DNA of 64,000 nt from BAIKAL-G1 sp943370385 (lineage in GTDB: Bacteria; Cyanobacteriota; Cyanobacteriia; PCC-6307; Cyanobiaceae): contig CALRQT020000004.1 in NCBI GenBank assembly GCA_943370385.1, forward strand, positions 1 through 64,000. The letters run 5' to 3'. A program made the position numbers and the translations under genes. The notes under the pieces are model-generated. The model did no database searches. It saw only the letters and a list, made by a program, of their open reading frames with translations, and was not told the origin of the DNA. Below are positions 1 to 11,119 of this stretch, in pieces; position 1 is the stretch's first letter; every line of letters begins with the position of its first letter.

Positions 1-3000
1 GATAGTGCCGCCACACAAAGGACTTGGAGCCTCACGGGCACGCCGTCTGGTACTTACGGCAGCATGGCGATCGATGCCAATAGTGGAGTGTGGACCTATA
101 CGCTGGATAACAAGCTAGCGGCGACGCAAGCGCTGAGGCAAGGCGAAACGGTGACGCAGGGCTATATCGCCCGTGTCACCAACAACTTCGGTGCCTACGT
201 CGATCAGGCGATCACGGTAACGATTAAAGGGACGAATGACATGCCAGTGGTCTCCAATTCGACGGCAGAGCTCGCCGGCATGGTGGTGGAAGCTGGCAAT
301 CTCGTTGACGGGACCGCTGTTGCTGGGACCAGCTCAATCACGGGAACACTAAGCGCCACGGATGTGGATAGTGCCTCCACGCGGAGCTGGAGCCTGACGG
401 GAACGGCGCCAAGTACCTATGGCACGATGGCGATCGATGCCAATAGTGGAGTGTGGACGTACACGCTGGAGAACAAGCTAGCGGCGACGCAGGCGCTGAA
501 GGAAGGCGAAACGGTGATGCAGAGCTACATCGCCCGGGTCACCGACAACTTCGGTGCCTACGTCGATCAGGCGATCACGGTAACGATTAAAGGGACGAAT
601 GACGTGCCAGTGGTCACCAATTCGACGGCAGCGCTCGCCGGCACGCTGGTGGAAGCTGGCAATCTCGTTGACGGGACCGCTGTTGCTGGCACTAGCTCAA
701 TCACGGGAACACTAAGCGCCACGGATGTGGATAGTGCCTCCACGCGGAGCTGGAGCCTCACGGGCACGCCGTCTGGTACTTACGGCAGCATGGCGATCGA
801 TGCCAGCAGTGGAGTGTGGACCTATACGCTGAATAACAAGCTAGCGGCGACGCAAGCGCTGAAGGAAGGCGAAACGGTGACGCAGAGCTACATCGCGCGT
901 GTCACCGACAACTTCGGCGCCTACGTCGATCAGGCGATCACGGTAACGATTAAAGGCACGAAGGATTCGCCTGCTTTTGTCGGCGGATTGTTGAAAGCAA
1001 CCGTTTCCGAGCTTAGGCAGGACGATCCCCTGGCAGATGTTTTTACCCATGAAAGAGCAGGCTCGATCGGTTTCATAGTTGCTGATCTCAATGACCTTTT
1101 TTCGGTTGAGATCGTGCCTGCCGCTCTGAACTATCGGGGCAGCTTTTACGCCTCTATTCCGCTTGAGGTGAATGGTAAGGACGGCAGTGTGGCCTGGATT
1201 TATTCCGTTAAAGATGTTGATCTTGATACTCTCGATGCTGGCCAGGTTGTCCAGCAGACTTACCAGCTCACTCTGCGGGACAAGGCCGGGGCCGTCTCTG
1301 GAACCAGCATGGTTACCATCGCCTTGGTCGGCTCCAGCGATGTGCCTGTGTCGGCCCGTCTCGATGGGCGCCAGGGAGAAGTCTTTAATGCCTCCTTGCC
1401 ATCCACCCTGTTCAAGGCCAATGCCGGTAATGGCGCCCTCGCCTACAGCCTGGAATCGTTCAGCTCGGCAGGGGTCACCTATCCTGTACCGTCCTGGCTT
1501 TCGATTAACAGCAGCACAGGCCGTCTCTCCGGCGTGCCTGGACCCGGAGCCATTGGTGATAACACCATGAGGGTTGTGGCCATCGATCAGTTCAAAGCCC
1601 GCAGCGAGGGTTATCTCGCGATTACCGTCGCGAATGTGAACGACCCGCCTGTGGTGACGGTTCAGGCCCAGTCATCGATTAAGGCCACCCAGGATAGTCC
1701 CAAAGAGCTTGATGTCAGTGGATGGTTTACCGATGCTGACCGACCATTCTTTGATGCCAGCGGTGCCCCCCTAGATAGCCTCACCTATGCCGTGAAGGAG
1801 GTCAGCAACTCTCTAGGGGGTTCCCCTGCTTGGTTCAGCATTGATGCCACCACTGGCATTCTCAAACTTGCGCCCACCAACACCCAGGTGGGGCAACGGG
1901 CCCTGCAGATCCAGGCCACCGATCGCAATGGCGCCAGCGCCTTTGCCACCACGATCGTTACGGTTGCCAATGTCAACGACCCCCCGGTGTTGAACCCCAC
2001 AGTGGCCGCCGTCTTCAGCCGCATGACCCTGGCGGAAGATAGCCCGTTTCGAATCAAGATTCCGGCTGGTCTGTTCACCGACCCCGACCAGGCCATCGAT
2101 CCATCCGAGCGAATCATCTACAGCGTGGTCCAGTTAGGTGGTAGGGCCTTGCCTTCTGGATGGACGTTTGACGCCAGCACGGGTGTGATAACCGGGAGCA
2201 CGTTGGGACTACTTTCGACAACGTTACAGATTCAGGCCAAGGACAATGCCGGCATCCCCGCCGTCAGCTCCCACTTGCTCACCCTGGCGGTGGATCGGCA
2301 GACCACAGCCCCGCAGATCACCCTCTTAAACAGCACCCCACAGGCCCTGGAGGGGGGGCTGTTGCGCCTGAGTGACGCCTTGGTCGTCACCAATGCTGAT
2401 CCCGATTCCGAACAACTCAGTTTCCTTCTAGAGGCCACCGGCTCGGCCAATTTGCAGTTGCTCCAGCTTGATGGCTCCGGCAAATCTGGGACCGTGATCC
2501 AACCCACGGGCGCTAGACAGTGGACGCTGAACAGCCTGGAGGGGCTGGCCTGGCGCACTACCAATCCTTACTTCTCCGGCAGTGCCAGCTTCACGCTGAA
2601 GGCCACCAGCACGGAACCCCTGGGCGTTGCCAGTGGCCCCGCCACTGTTAGCAGTAGCGCCACCATATTGGCCAGTTTCACTCCAGTAGCCAATGCCCCC
2701 CAGTGGAAACTTGCCAATGCTGGTGCCAACGATCCCCTGGCCCGCACCAAGCTTGTCGACGCTTTGGCGGCTGATCTACTGGATCAAGACGGATCTGAAT
2801 CCCTCAGCTATCGGTTGTCCTGGTCAGAGAATGCCGCGCACTTGAGCGTCACCGATTCCGATGGCACGGCCCTAGGGGTTGCCAGCAGCCATGGGGTCCT
2901 CCTCAGTGCCGCTGACTGGAGCCAGGCGATTTTGGTGCAGGACGGTGGCAGTGGCACGCCCCTCGCCTTGACAGTGGTGGCGATTGCCACAGAAGGCGCC

Positions 3001-6000
3001 AATGCTGACAGCAAAGAGAGCGCCCAGCAGATCACTTGGGCCGCCACCCCCCAGCTGAGCCCTGAGCCCTTTGCCATTGAGCCAGAGGTTCAACAGATCA
3101 ACCGTTACGACGGTGGTACCGCCACCAGCGGCCAAGGGGCCGCCCTAAACCTGGACGTGCTGCAGATCCCTGCTGGTGCAAAAACAGTGCAGTTGGAATT
3201 CAGCTTGCCGGCGGGCAGCCGTTTGTTCGATGACGGCCGGCTCCTGAACCAGGTTGGAAACACCAAGGTGCTGCTCACCCGTGACGTGGAGGCCCTCGCC
3301 GGTCAAAACCCTTGGAACAACCTCAGCGTTGTCGCGCCTGAGGGGTTTAAGGGCCCCTGGCAAGGGAGTGTCCGCCTGCTCAGTTCGGCTCGGGCCAGCA
3401 GCGCCGACCCGTTTGGCAGCGCCACCTTCGCCGCCGATCGGGCCGGGCGCCTCGCGGTGACAAGTGAGACCATCGATCTCCACCTCGCGGTGTTGGCCCA
3501 GGCGCGCCAACCCAGCCTGGAGGCCAGTTACAACCCGGACAACCAAAGCCTGAAGATCACCCTGCAACGGGGCCATTCTCTTTCGGATGTTTTTGATGGC
3601 GAGGAGGCCCTTGCCTTGGTGGTGCGCGGTGTGCCCGATGGGTTGGTGCTTGTGGATGCCGACAACAAGCCGGTGGGGGCCACTGATGCCTATGGCACCA
3701 CCGTCTTGATTAACCGTGCGGCGGTCACGAGTTCCCTAGCCAGCCAGGCGGAAACCCTCAACCTGTCCCTGATCCGCCGCCCAGACAGTCCGGACAGCGG
3801 CTCCCTCACAGGCTCCCTCAGTTTTTCACTCACCGCCCTCTTGCCCGGGGAAGCGCAGGGCGGCGATAGTCGCTCGACTCCAGTGGAACGGCAGCTGGAG
3901 CTGACGGGTGCCAGACCGATCCGAGTGCTGGACAAAGTCGATCCCCTGATGGTGGACCTGGGCGGCGACGGCCTGGCCTTGGTGAACCTGGCGGACAGCC
4001 CCGTCCGCTTCAACACCTTGGCGTTGGGCTTGCCTTTCCCCACCGCCTGGCTGAAGACCACGGACAAGGCCACCCCCACCAATGACGCTTTTTTGGTCGT
4101 CGACCGCAATGGCGATGGCCAGATCACCTCAATCAGCGAGATGTTGTCGGAATACTTCGGCAGCAGCGATGGCCGCCGCACCGCCACCAGCGGCCTGGAT
4201 GCACTGGCGCAATTCGATATCAACCAGGACGGCCTGATTAATGCTTCTGATATAGCTCCTGATACAGCTCCTTATCAACCAGATTGGAGCAGTCTGAAGC
4301 TCTGGTTTGACCACGGCGACGGCAAGGTCGACCCCGGTGAATTGATGTCCCTGGAAAGTCGTCTCAGCAGTATCAACCTCTCCCTCGCCAGCCCCCTCAG
4401 CGAGCCCACCTGGGCTGCCGGCAACCAGATCCTGCGCTCCACCGTCGCGACAGCGGCCAACTCCGGCGTTCCCATCCCCACCCTCTACGACGTGGGCCTG
4501 GGCGTTGCCCTGGCACCCAAAGCTTCCGAGGCCGCAGACCTCACTATCGACTCCGTTTCCATGAAGGAAGACAGCTATGGCTCCAGCCTGAAGATCGCCA
4601 GCAGCGCCATTAATGACGCGATCACCAATGGCACAATCGGCGCCGATTCGGTTCTGGTGCGCCTGATGGGCTTGCCTGAGGCAGTGATCCCTAGCCTGGG
4701 GGTGAAGGATAAACGGGGGGACTGGCTGTTTACCTGGAAGGAGCTGCAGGAGCAGAGCAACCTGTTGGTGCTGGCCAGCACTAACCAGTGGAGTGGCAGC
4801 AGCAACCTTCAGCTGATCGCCTCCCAGGTCCGGGCCGACGGCAGCGTGATGGGCTCCAACCTGGCCACCTGCCTCTTAACCGTGATCCCGGAGGCGGATG
4901 ACCCCCGGCTGCTGTTACAAAACGGCCGGGTTAAGGAGGACGAACAAATCTCGCTCAGCGATTTGGTGCGCCAGGCCAGCCTGCGGGACCAGGACGGCTC
5001 CGAGCGCCTCTCCTTCCAGCTCACGGCCAATCCAAACTTCAGCCTCTGGAATGGCAGCACCCAGGCCAAGGCCGTCAAAGGCTTTTACATACTCGACAAG
5101 CTGGAAGGCTGGAGCCTGCAGCCCATCAGCCAGTTCGCCGGCCAGATCAAGATCACCCTCACGGCGATCGCCACGGAGCGGGGCAACAGCGACACCGCCA
5201 GCGTGACCCTCAGCACCAACCTGGAGGTTATTGCTGTGGCCGACCTGCCCAGCTTGAGCCTGCAGCAGGCCAATCCCCTGACCCTGCGGGAAGGAGGGAC
5301 CCTGAAGCTCAACACCCTGAGCAACGACCTCAAGCTCCAAATCAGCAGCCCCGATACCGACGGCTCCGAGCAGCTGCGCCTGCGCTTGGGCAAGGTGCCC
5401 GCCAGCCTTATCTTTGAAAACGTCAATCCCGACGACAAAGTCAGCCGGCCGATCACGGGCATACTCAACGAAGATGGCAGCCGCGATCTGATCATTGATG
5501 CGGCCGACCTGCCCTTCTTCCAGTTCCGCGATGCCCTGGGCGCCTGCCCGCCGAAGTTTGATATTTATCTCAGCGCTATCGCCCGGGAAAGCAGCAACGG
5601 CGATGAAGCCACTGGCCCAGCCACGCCTCTGCAGGTAGATCTACTGCGCTTTGCCCGCCCGGCGTCGGTTGTGGTGAATGGCCTGGCTCCCCAACTGGAG
5701 AGCGACACGCCAAGCTGGTCCTTGGCCGATCTGCTGGCGGTTAAGCGAGCCAGCAATACCGACCAGCTCGCCTACGTGCTTAGCGCTGTTTCCCGCGACC
5801 TGACCCTGCGGGACAGCAACAACCATGTCCTGACCCCAGACAGTTTGGGTCTGGTGCGGCTGAGCTCGCTGGAGGGGGTGCGTCTGGAGCGACCTGCCCA
5901 TTTCAGTGGCAGCCTCAGCCTCAAGCTCGAGGTGCTTAGCACCGCTGACTGGGGGGGGCGCCAGGCCACCAGTGGCCAGCAGAGCCTGAGCCTCCAGGTG

Positions 6001-9000
6001 ACGCCCGTGGCTGATGCGCCATCTCTGTTGCTGCCCGCCAGCGCGAAGGGCGTGCTGTATCCCAGCGACACCGGCTGGCTCGACCTGGGCGATCTCAAGC
6101 TAAATCTGGTGGATACCGATGGTTCAGAAACCCCTCAACTGGTGATCCTCGGCCTGCCGGCCACCTTGAAAAGCTCGGACTTCAACCAACCCGTCACCTG
6201 GGACAACTCCACCAAGGGCTGGCTGGTGGACGACGCCAGCCGGCTCGCTGAGTTGCAGGTCTATTTGCCCGATCTCCTCCAGGACTTGACCCTTACCCTG
6301 ATTCCCCGCAGCGCCGAGCAGGCCATTCCCAGCCTGCCAGCCGCCGGTGAGCCCCTCAGCCTCAAGGTGATGGGTGCCCTGGCCCAGGTCCCCCTGCTCA
6401 GCGGTGGCGATCTGGTTACCGACGAAGACACCCCCGTGCCCTTGTTGGCGAGCTCCGGCGGCGTCATTCAGGCCCAGTTGCAGGGCAACGTCAAGCAACA
6501 GGTGCTCAGCTATCGGATCACCCTGGAGGGGGATCATTTGGGCAATAACCTGGGCAGCTTTGTGAAATGGGATGCCAAAAATGGCCTCTGGCGCGACCTG
6601 GGCTTCGATAAAGATTCAGGGGTATCTCTCACTCTCAAGGCCACCGATTGGGCGGGAGTGGCCTGGCGACCAATCGCGAACCAATCCGGGACCATGGCCC
6701 TGCAGGTGGAGGCGATCAGCACCAACACCCGTGGCACCAGCACCGAAACCAGTTCCCCGCTCATGGTGAATGCCCTAGTGCGACCCATCAATGACAGTCC
6801 CCAGGTGTTGACCAGGCTGCGCGATCAGGGCGTGGATGTCGGCAAAAGCGTCGTATTGAACCTCGGCGATGCTTTCCGGGACCCCGATATTGGCGACATG
6901 CTCCAGTACAGCTTTACCCTCACCCAAGTCGATGGTGACAAGGCCGGAACGTTAGGAACGTGGTTGAGCATCAGCGATGGTCTTCTGATGAGCAAGCAGG
7001 ACCTCAGCGAGAAGGAGCGCGGGTCCTGGGATCTGAAGATCCAGGCCGCCGATGGCCAGGGTCTGGTGGCGAGCCAGAGCCTGCGCTTGGTCGTGGGCGG
7101 CAGTTTCCTGCCTCCAACCGTGATTCCAGATGCCCCCAGTGGGATCCACATAAGCCAAAACGAGCCCCTGACGCTGGACTTCTCAAAACTGTTCAGCGCC
7201 CAAACAGAGGGGCGGCTTAGCTACGCAATCAGTGATGCCAGCGGCGAGCCCATCGACTGGCTGCAGAGCGCCCTGAAGTCCATGGGGACTGGCTTTGTCC
7301 TGACTGTGCCCACTGATAACAGCCGGGTGGGCAGCACCGACCTGATCCTCAGCGCAACGGACCCCCAGGGCCTTTCGGTAGAGCATCGCCTGCGGTTGGA
7401 GATTACCAATCTCAATGACGCCCCGACGGTCCAACGCCCCACGGCCAAGCCCACGATGACATCCGGCGAGTGGATGGAAGAGAAGGTGTTCCACCTGACT
7501 CCGGCCAGCCCCCTGTATTTGTCAGACATCTTCCAGGATCCAGACCAGGTCTATGGCCACCCCTCCCCTGACGTGACCCTCCTGAATGATAAGGAGGGCT
7601 CTCTGGTGCCCGCCTGGCTGAGCTGGGACTCGACGACAAACCAGCTGGTTGCTGAGCCTGGCATCTTCGATGGGGGCATCTACAACATTTCCCTGAAAGC
7701 TACGGACGACGGGGGGCTCACCGCCGTGTACAAGCTCACGCTGGATGTCAACAACCCACCCACAGCCATCCCCCCCCGCCTGGAGCCCCTTAAGACCGGC
7801 AGCGGCCTGAGCTTGCCCCTGGCCAGCCTGTTCAGCGATCCTGATCAGGGCGACAATCTCACGGTTGCGTTGGACAGCGTCAACTGGCTGGATCCAAAGC
7901 GCGATGGGGAGACCTGGCTGACGCTGGACAAGCACGACATGCTCGATTGGCTCACCATCACCAGCGATCTCACCACCGGAGCCTCGCTGACACTCAACCC
8001 AAATCGGAAGGAAGCCGGAAGCTACCGACTCAACTTCACAGCCACGGACTTTGAAGGGGCCACCAGTAGCCAGACCATCGTTCTGGATGTCATCGCCGTC
8101 AATGCCCCTACCCAAGTAATCCAGCACGCGCCGATTATTAGAGATGACAACAGCCTGGTAACCCTCGAACTAAACAAGCTGTTCAGCGATCTCGACATAA
8201 GCGACTCAAAGGGCCGGTTCGCGGAACACCCCGCAGAGACCCTCAACTTTAGTTATGCATTGCTTGCAACCAAGGACGATCAGGCTGATCAGACTTGGTT
8301 CCAAGCACTGCAATATGGACAGCTTACCAATGATCGGCTGACCCTCTCCCTGCCTGGGGTGGGTCAGGAACAGACCACTACCCTGCGCCTGTTCGCTACG
8401 GACTCCAGTGGCGGCCAGGCCTCCCAGGACGTGACGCTAACCATCACGCCCAGGGTTCAGGTGCCGTCCCTGGCTGCGCTCACGGCCCCGAGCTCGATCG
8501 AGCAAGGGGGGGGGCTGTACTTGAGCAGCCTGATCAGCGAGCTGCCCCAGCTCGCTGATCAGGAGGGCGACCAGCTCAGTCTGCTGATCCGCACTATGCC
8601 AGGGGTGGTCATCAACCTGCCTGAGGGTTACTCGGGCGGGCTCGAGCTTCTGACAGAGAACACCACGTTGGTGTTGGCCGATGGTCGCCAGGTCCCGGTC
8701 CAGGTCTGGCGGCTCCAGATCATTGGCGACGACCGGATGCTTCTGCCGGATGTCTTCCTCCAGCTCGCCCCAGACACCGGCTTCTTGCAGCCTGGGACGG
8801 GCTCTGATGGGCAGCCTGCCGTGATCGCCCTGCCGGTGGACCTGGGCCTGGAGGTCTCCGTGCTGGGGGGCGATGGAAAGGTTCCCAGTGCTAAAGGCCA
8901 ATCCCAGCTGACTTGGACCCCGATCTCGAATCAGACGCCCTATTTCGAGTGGGGCGACTACAACCGCTTTGTGAGGGTCGAGGTCGGCACCCAACCCACG

Positions 9001-11067
9001 GGGAGTCTGGCGGATCTCACCAGCCTCTTTAGCGACCCGGATTTGGAGGCTGGCACGACGGGGGTCGGGGGACTCCAGTGGCAGTTGAGCTTGCCCAGCC
9101 GCCTGCAGGGGTTGATTGAACTCGATTCCGTCAAAGGTGAACTGATCTGGAAGGCGGGAGCCAACCTGGGGGCCGAGTTGGCCGGCTCCTATCGCATCGT
9201 GGTGTCCGCCTCCGACAGCCACTACGCCCTAGGGGACACCAGCTCGATCGCCAAGGGGGTGGTGCAGTTGTTCGTGAAAGTGCCAGGGGCCCCGGCTAGT
9301 GCCATGGAGGATTTTGTCACTCGAGTACTGAACTTGGGTGATGGCTGGAGCTTGTTCCAGCCCACCGATCCAAATGTCAGTGACAAAAATATTGTGGCGA
9401 CCAGTGAATCATTCGACGTCGACATCGTCTTTGAGTCCCCCGACCAGGCCATTGCCGCCCTGCCCAGCGGCCTCACCCTGGCCAGCAACGGGTCCCAAGC
9501 TGGCCTGGATCCGATGACCTACAGCCTGGCCACGGACGAACCCGGCGGTTGGTATAGCTTGGTGGATTTTGCGATCAGCGAGCAATCCGCCGATGGCCTG
9601 GTGGTGATGAAGGGCTATGACGCCGACCACTCCACGATCACCACGGAACTGGCCTATCGGCAGTACCACAGTCGATTTGTGAGCTTCGACCAAAACGCCG
9701 CACTCGTCTACGGCGCCGGTGCGACAGGCCTAGGCCACTGGCTGCGGGATCAACAGTTTTCGATCAGCACCTATCTCTCGCAAGCGGCCCTACTGCAGGT
9801 GAGCGAAGCCCAGCTGCAGGATCCCTCGGCTGCGGTCGCCCTGGCCAATCTCTTGCCAACGGAGCAGGGCCCCGGCGGCGATCGCATCGCCGCCGATGGC
9901 TCAGCCCTGCTGATCGATAGCAATGGCGATGGCAAGGTCGATTACATCCGCTTGCTGCTGATTGACAACGGTCTGTTTGATCTCGATCCAACCCAGGGGC
10001 AGGTGAGTGATCCGATGGCCCTGCTGCCGGTGGCTCTGCAGGAGTCCGGGTCCCAGTTGCGGGATGCCAATCTTTTTGCCCAGATTGCCTGGACCGTGAA
10101 GCAGCAGCGGGAGTCCACAACGACAAGCGTCTCCAGGTGGGATTTAACGGGCAGCGGTGAGGGCCTCGGTGGCCTGTCCGCTGGACAGGCGCTACCCGAT
10201 CAGGGGTCAAACGAATGGGCTGGGATCGAGCTGGGCGACGATGATCGCAATGGGGAGGATCCATCGATCAAGGGCCTGGACGCTCCCAAGGTCAGGGTGG
10301 ACACGGAGGATGATTTTTTTGCTGTTGAGGTCCAAGATGTACTGGAGAGCACCAAGGAGACCCTGGAAAATGTGGCTGAATCGATTAAGGACACTGTCTC
10401 TAAGTTGCTGCGTAATAATGATGTGGTGGCCTCGCGATTTTTGGCCGGGCTTTTGTTGCCCGCCGGCGGTGGTTCGATCGCCGAACAGTTACTTGGCAAG
10501 ATTTCACCTGGCGGCAACCACCGCCTCGCCCAGCGGGATCGCAACCTGCGGGGCCGTTGGCGCCTGGGCCAGGGCCGCAGGGTGCTGACCCTGGCCGATG
10601 GCCGCGTGCGCTTGACCCGCCAGGACGATCCCATCGCCACCGCTCCGCTTGAGGGGTTCCCCGCCGGGGATGACCCCCGTTTGGTGGCTCTAGAGAGCAC
10701 CCGTCTGGTTGATCTGGTGCGCCGTAGCCCCGTGCCTGCCCAGGTCCTGGCCCTCATCCAAGGGCAGTTGCGCAGCCTGTTAACCGGCACCATGCCGGTG
10801 ACCTGGTCAGCCTGGCTGCAGGAGCTCCCCGCTGCCCTGGCCTATCCCAGCCGCCTGCAGGCCTGGCGGGCCCGGACCAGCCTCAAGCATCTCCAGAACG
10901 AGTTGGCCTATCTCGGCAGCATCGATCCGGCCTTAATGGACGTGTTAATGGCCGCGGAATTGGCCGCCTGTCTCGAGGCTTTTGAGATCGATTCTCTCAC
11001 TGAAACTGACGTCGGAGCGGCGCCCCTGGTTGTGGAAAAAGGCACTAGTATGGTCTCTAGATTATGA
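1..11067 (+). CDS. Giant VCBS/cadherin-like repeat surface protein, 5' partial
   Basis: The frame is open from base 1, so at least 3,688 residues are encoded here and the true start lies outside the window. The N-terminal part holds VCBS-type repeats of 121 residues ending in the motif TVTIKGTND. They are followed by many Ig/cadherin-like modules with NDPPV or NDAP boundaries (near residues 547, 658 and 2471). Asp-rich calcium-binding loops are visible near residues 1367 (DRNGDGQI), 1404 (DINQDGLI), 1437 (DHGDGKVD) and 3305 (DSNGDGKV). The last 220 or so residues look helical and basic, and I see no GGxGxD RTX nonapeptides there. The next three genes on the same strand form a type I secretion apparatus, so this is probably its substrate: an adhesin, S-layer-like or motility protein of the SwmB kind. 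The exact role is inferred. Confidence 0.9.
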   Translation, partial: DSAATQRTWSLTGTPSGTYGSMAIDANSGVWTYTLDNKLAATQALRQGETVTQGYIARVTNNFGAYVDQAITVTIKGTNDMPVVSNSTAELAGMVVEAGNLVDGTAVAGTSSITGTLSATDVDSASTRSWSLTGTAPSTYGTMAIDANSGVWTYTLENKLAATQALKEGETVMQSYIARVTDNFGAYVDQAITVTIKGTNDVPVVTNSTAALAGTLVEAGNLVDGTAVAGTSSITGTLSATDVDSASTRSWSLTGTPSGTYGSMAIDASSGVWTYTLNNKLAATQALKEGETVTQSYIARVTDNFGAYVDQAITVTIKGTKDSPAFVGGLLKATVSELRQDDPLADVFTHERAGSIGFIVADLNDLFSVEIVPAALNYRGSFYASIPLEVNGKDGSVAWIYSVKDVDLDTLDAGQVVQQTYQLTLRDKAGAVSGTSMVTIALVGSSDVPVSARLDGRQGEVFNASLPSTLFKANAGNGALAYSLESFSSAGVTYPVPSWLSINSSTGRLSGVPGPGAIGDNTMRVVAIDQFKARSEGYLAITVANVNDPPVVTVQAQSSIKATQDSPKELDVSGWFTDADRPFFDASGAPLDSLTYAVKEVSNSLGGSPAWFSIDATTGILKLAPTNTQVGQRALQIQATDRNGASAFATTIVTVANVNDPPVLNPTVAAVFSRMTLAEDSPFRIKIPAGLFTDPDQAIDPSERIIYSVVQLGGRALPSGWTFDASTGVITGSTLGLLSTTLQIQAKDNAGIPAVSSHLLTLAVDRQTTAPQITLLNSTPQALEGGLLRLSDALVVTNADPDSEQLSFLLEATGSANLQLLQLDGSGKSGTVIQPTGARQWTLNSLEGLAWRTTNPYFSGSASFTLKATSTEPLGVASGPATVSSSATILASFTPVANAPQWKLANAGANDPLARTKLVDALAADLLDQDGSESLSYRLSWSENAAHLSVTDSDGTALGVASSHGVLLSAADWSQAILVQDGGSGTPLALTVVAIATEGANADSKESAQQITWAATPQLSPEPFAIEPEVQQINRYDGGTATSGQGAALNLDVLQIPAGAKTVQLEFSLPAGSRLFDDGRLLNQVGNTKVLLTRDVEALAGQNPWNNLSVVAPEGFKGPWQGSVRLLSSARASSADPFGSATFAADRAGRLAVTSETIDLHLAVLAQARQPSLEASYNPDNQSLKITLQRGHSLSDVFDGEEALALVVRGVPDGLVLVDADNKPVGATDAYGTTVLINRAAVTSSLASQAETLNLSLIRRPDSPDSGSLTGSLSFSLTALLPGEAQGGDSRSTPVERQLELTGARPIRVLDKVDPLMVDLGGDGLALVNLADSPVRFNTLALGLPFPTAWLKTTDKATPTNDAFLVVDRNGDGQITSISEMLSEYFGSSDGRRTATSGLDALAQFDINQDGLINASDIAPDTAPYQPDWSSLKLWFDHGDGKVDPGELMSLESRLSSINLSLASPLSEPTWAAGNQILRSTVATAANSGVPIPTLYDVGLGVALAPKASEAADLTIDSVSMKEDSYGSSLKIASSAINDAITNGTIGADSVLVRLMGLPEAVIPSLGVKDKRGDWLFTWKELQEQSNLLVLASTNQWSGSSNLQLIASQVRADGSVMGSNLATCLLTVIPEADDPRLLLQNGRVKEDEQISLSDLVRQASLRDQDGSERLSFQLTANPNFSLWNGSTQAKAVKGFYILDKLEGWSLQPISQFAGQIKITLTAIATERGNSDTASVTLSTNLEVIAVADLPSLSLQQANPLTLREGGTLKLNTLSNDLKLQISSPDTDGSEQLRLRLGKVPASLIFENVNPDDKVSRPITGILNEDGSRDLIIDAADLPFFQFRDALGACPPKFDIYLSAIARESSNGDEATGPATPLQVDLLRFARPASVVVNGLAPQLESDTPSWSLADLLAVKRASNTDQLAYVLSAVSRDLTLRDSNNHVLTPDSLGLVRLSSLEGVRLERPAHFSGSLSLKLEVLSTADWGGRQATSGQQSLSLQVTPVADAPSLLLPASAKGVLYPSDTGWLDLGDLKLNLVDTDGSETPQLVILGLPATLKSSDFNQPVTWDNSTKGWLVDDASRLAELQVYLPDLLQDLTLTLIPRSAEQAIPSLPAAGEPLSLKVMGALAQVPLLSGGDLVTDEDTPVPLLASSGGVIQAQLQGNVKQQVLSYRITLEGDHLGNNLGSFVKWDAKNGLWRDLGFDKDSGVSLTLKATDWAGVAWRPIANQSGTMALQVEAISTNTRGTSTETSSPLMVNALVRPINDSPQVLTRLRDQGVDVGKSVVLNLGDAFRDPDIGDMLQYSFTLTQVDGDKAGTLGTWLSISDGLLMSKQDLSEKERGSWDLKIQAADGQGLVASQSLRLVVGGSFLPPTVIPDAPSGIHISQNEPLTLDFSKLFSAQTEGRLSYAISDASGEPIDWLQSALKSMGTGFVLTVPTDNSRVGSTDLILSATDPQGLSVEHRLRLEITNLNDAPTVQRPTAKPTMTSGEWMEEKVFHLTPASPLYLSDIFQDPDQVYGHPSPDVTLLNDKEGSLVPAWLSWDSTTNQLVAEPGIFDGGIYNISLKATDDGGLTAVYKLTLDVNNPPTAIPPRLEPLKTGSGLSLPLASLFSDPDQGDNLTVALDSVNWLDPKRDGETWLTLDKHDMLDWLTITSDLTTGASLTLNPNRKEAGSYRLNFTATDFEGATSSQTIVLDVIAVNAPTQVIQHAPIIRDDNSLVTLELNKLFSDLDISDSKGRFAEHPAETLNFSYALLATKDDQADQTWFQALQYGQLTNDRLTLSLPGVGQEQTTTLRLFATDSSGGQASQDVTLTITPRVQVPSLAALTAPSSIEQGGGLYLSSLISELPQLADQEGDQLSLLIRTMPGVVINLPEGYSGGLELLTENTTLVLADGRQVPVQVWRLQIIGDDRMLLPDVFLQLAPDTGFLQPGTGSDGQPAVIALPVDLGLEVSVLGGDGKVPSAKGQSQLTWTPISNQTPYFEWGDYNRFVRVEVGTQPTGSLADLTSLFSDPDLEAGTTGVGGLQWQLSLPSRLQGLIELDSVKGELIWKAGANLGAELAGSYRIVVSASDSHYALGDTSSIAKGVVQLFVKVPGAPASAMEDFVTRVLNLGDGWSLFQPTDPNVSDKNIVATSESFDVDIVFESPDQAIAALPSGLTLASNGSQAGLDPMTYSLATDEPGGWYSLVDFAISEQSADGLVVMKGYDADHSTITTELAYRQYHSRFVSFDQNAALVYGAGATGLGHWLRDQQFSISTYLSQAALLQVSEAQLQDPSAAVALANLLPTEQGPGGDRIAADGSALLIDSNGDGKVDYIRLLLIDNGLFDLDPTQGQVSDPMALLPVALQESGSQLRDANLFAQIAWTVKQQRESTTTSVSRWDLTGSGEGLGGLSAGQALPDQGSNEWAGIELGDDDRNGEDPSIKGLDAPKVRVDTEDDFFAVEVQDVLESTKETLENVAESIKDTVSKLLRNNDVVASRFLAGLLLPAGGGSIAEQLLGKISPGGNHRLAQRDRNLRGRWRLGQGRRVLTLADGRVRLTRQDDPIATAPLEGFPAGDDPRLVALESTRLVDLVRRSPVPAQVLALIQGQLRSLLTGTMPVTWSAWLQELPAALAYPSRLQAWRARTSLKHLQNELAYLGSIDPALMDVLMAAELAACLEAFEIDSLTETDVGAAPLVVEKGTSMVSRL
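241..966 (+). repeat. Two near-identical 363-bp VCBS repeat units
   Basis: Bases 241-603 and 604-966 are two consecutive copies of a 363-bp in-frame unit encoding 121 residues. The end of a third copy fills bases 1-240. The copies differ at few positions, which suggests recent amplification or gene conversion. More copies probably lie to the left of the window. Confidence 0.9.
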
Positions 11068-11119
11068 TCCAGTCCGACGCCCTGTCGTCTGTCACCGTGC
11101 CGTCGGTCACCTGTCCGCC

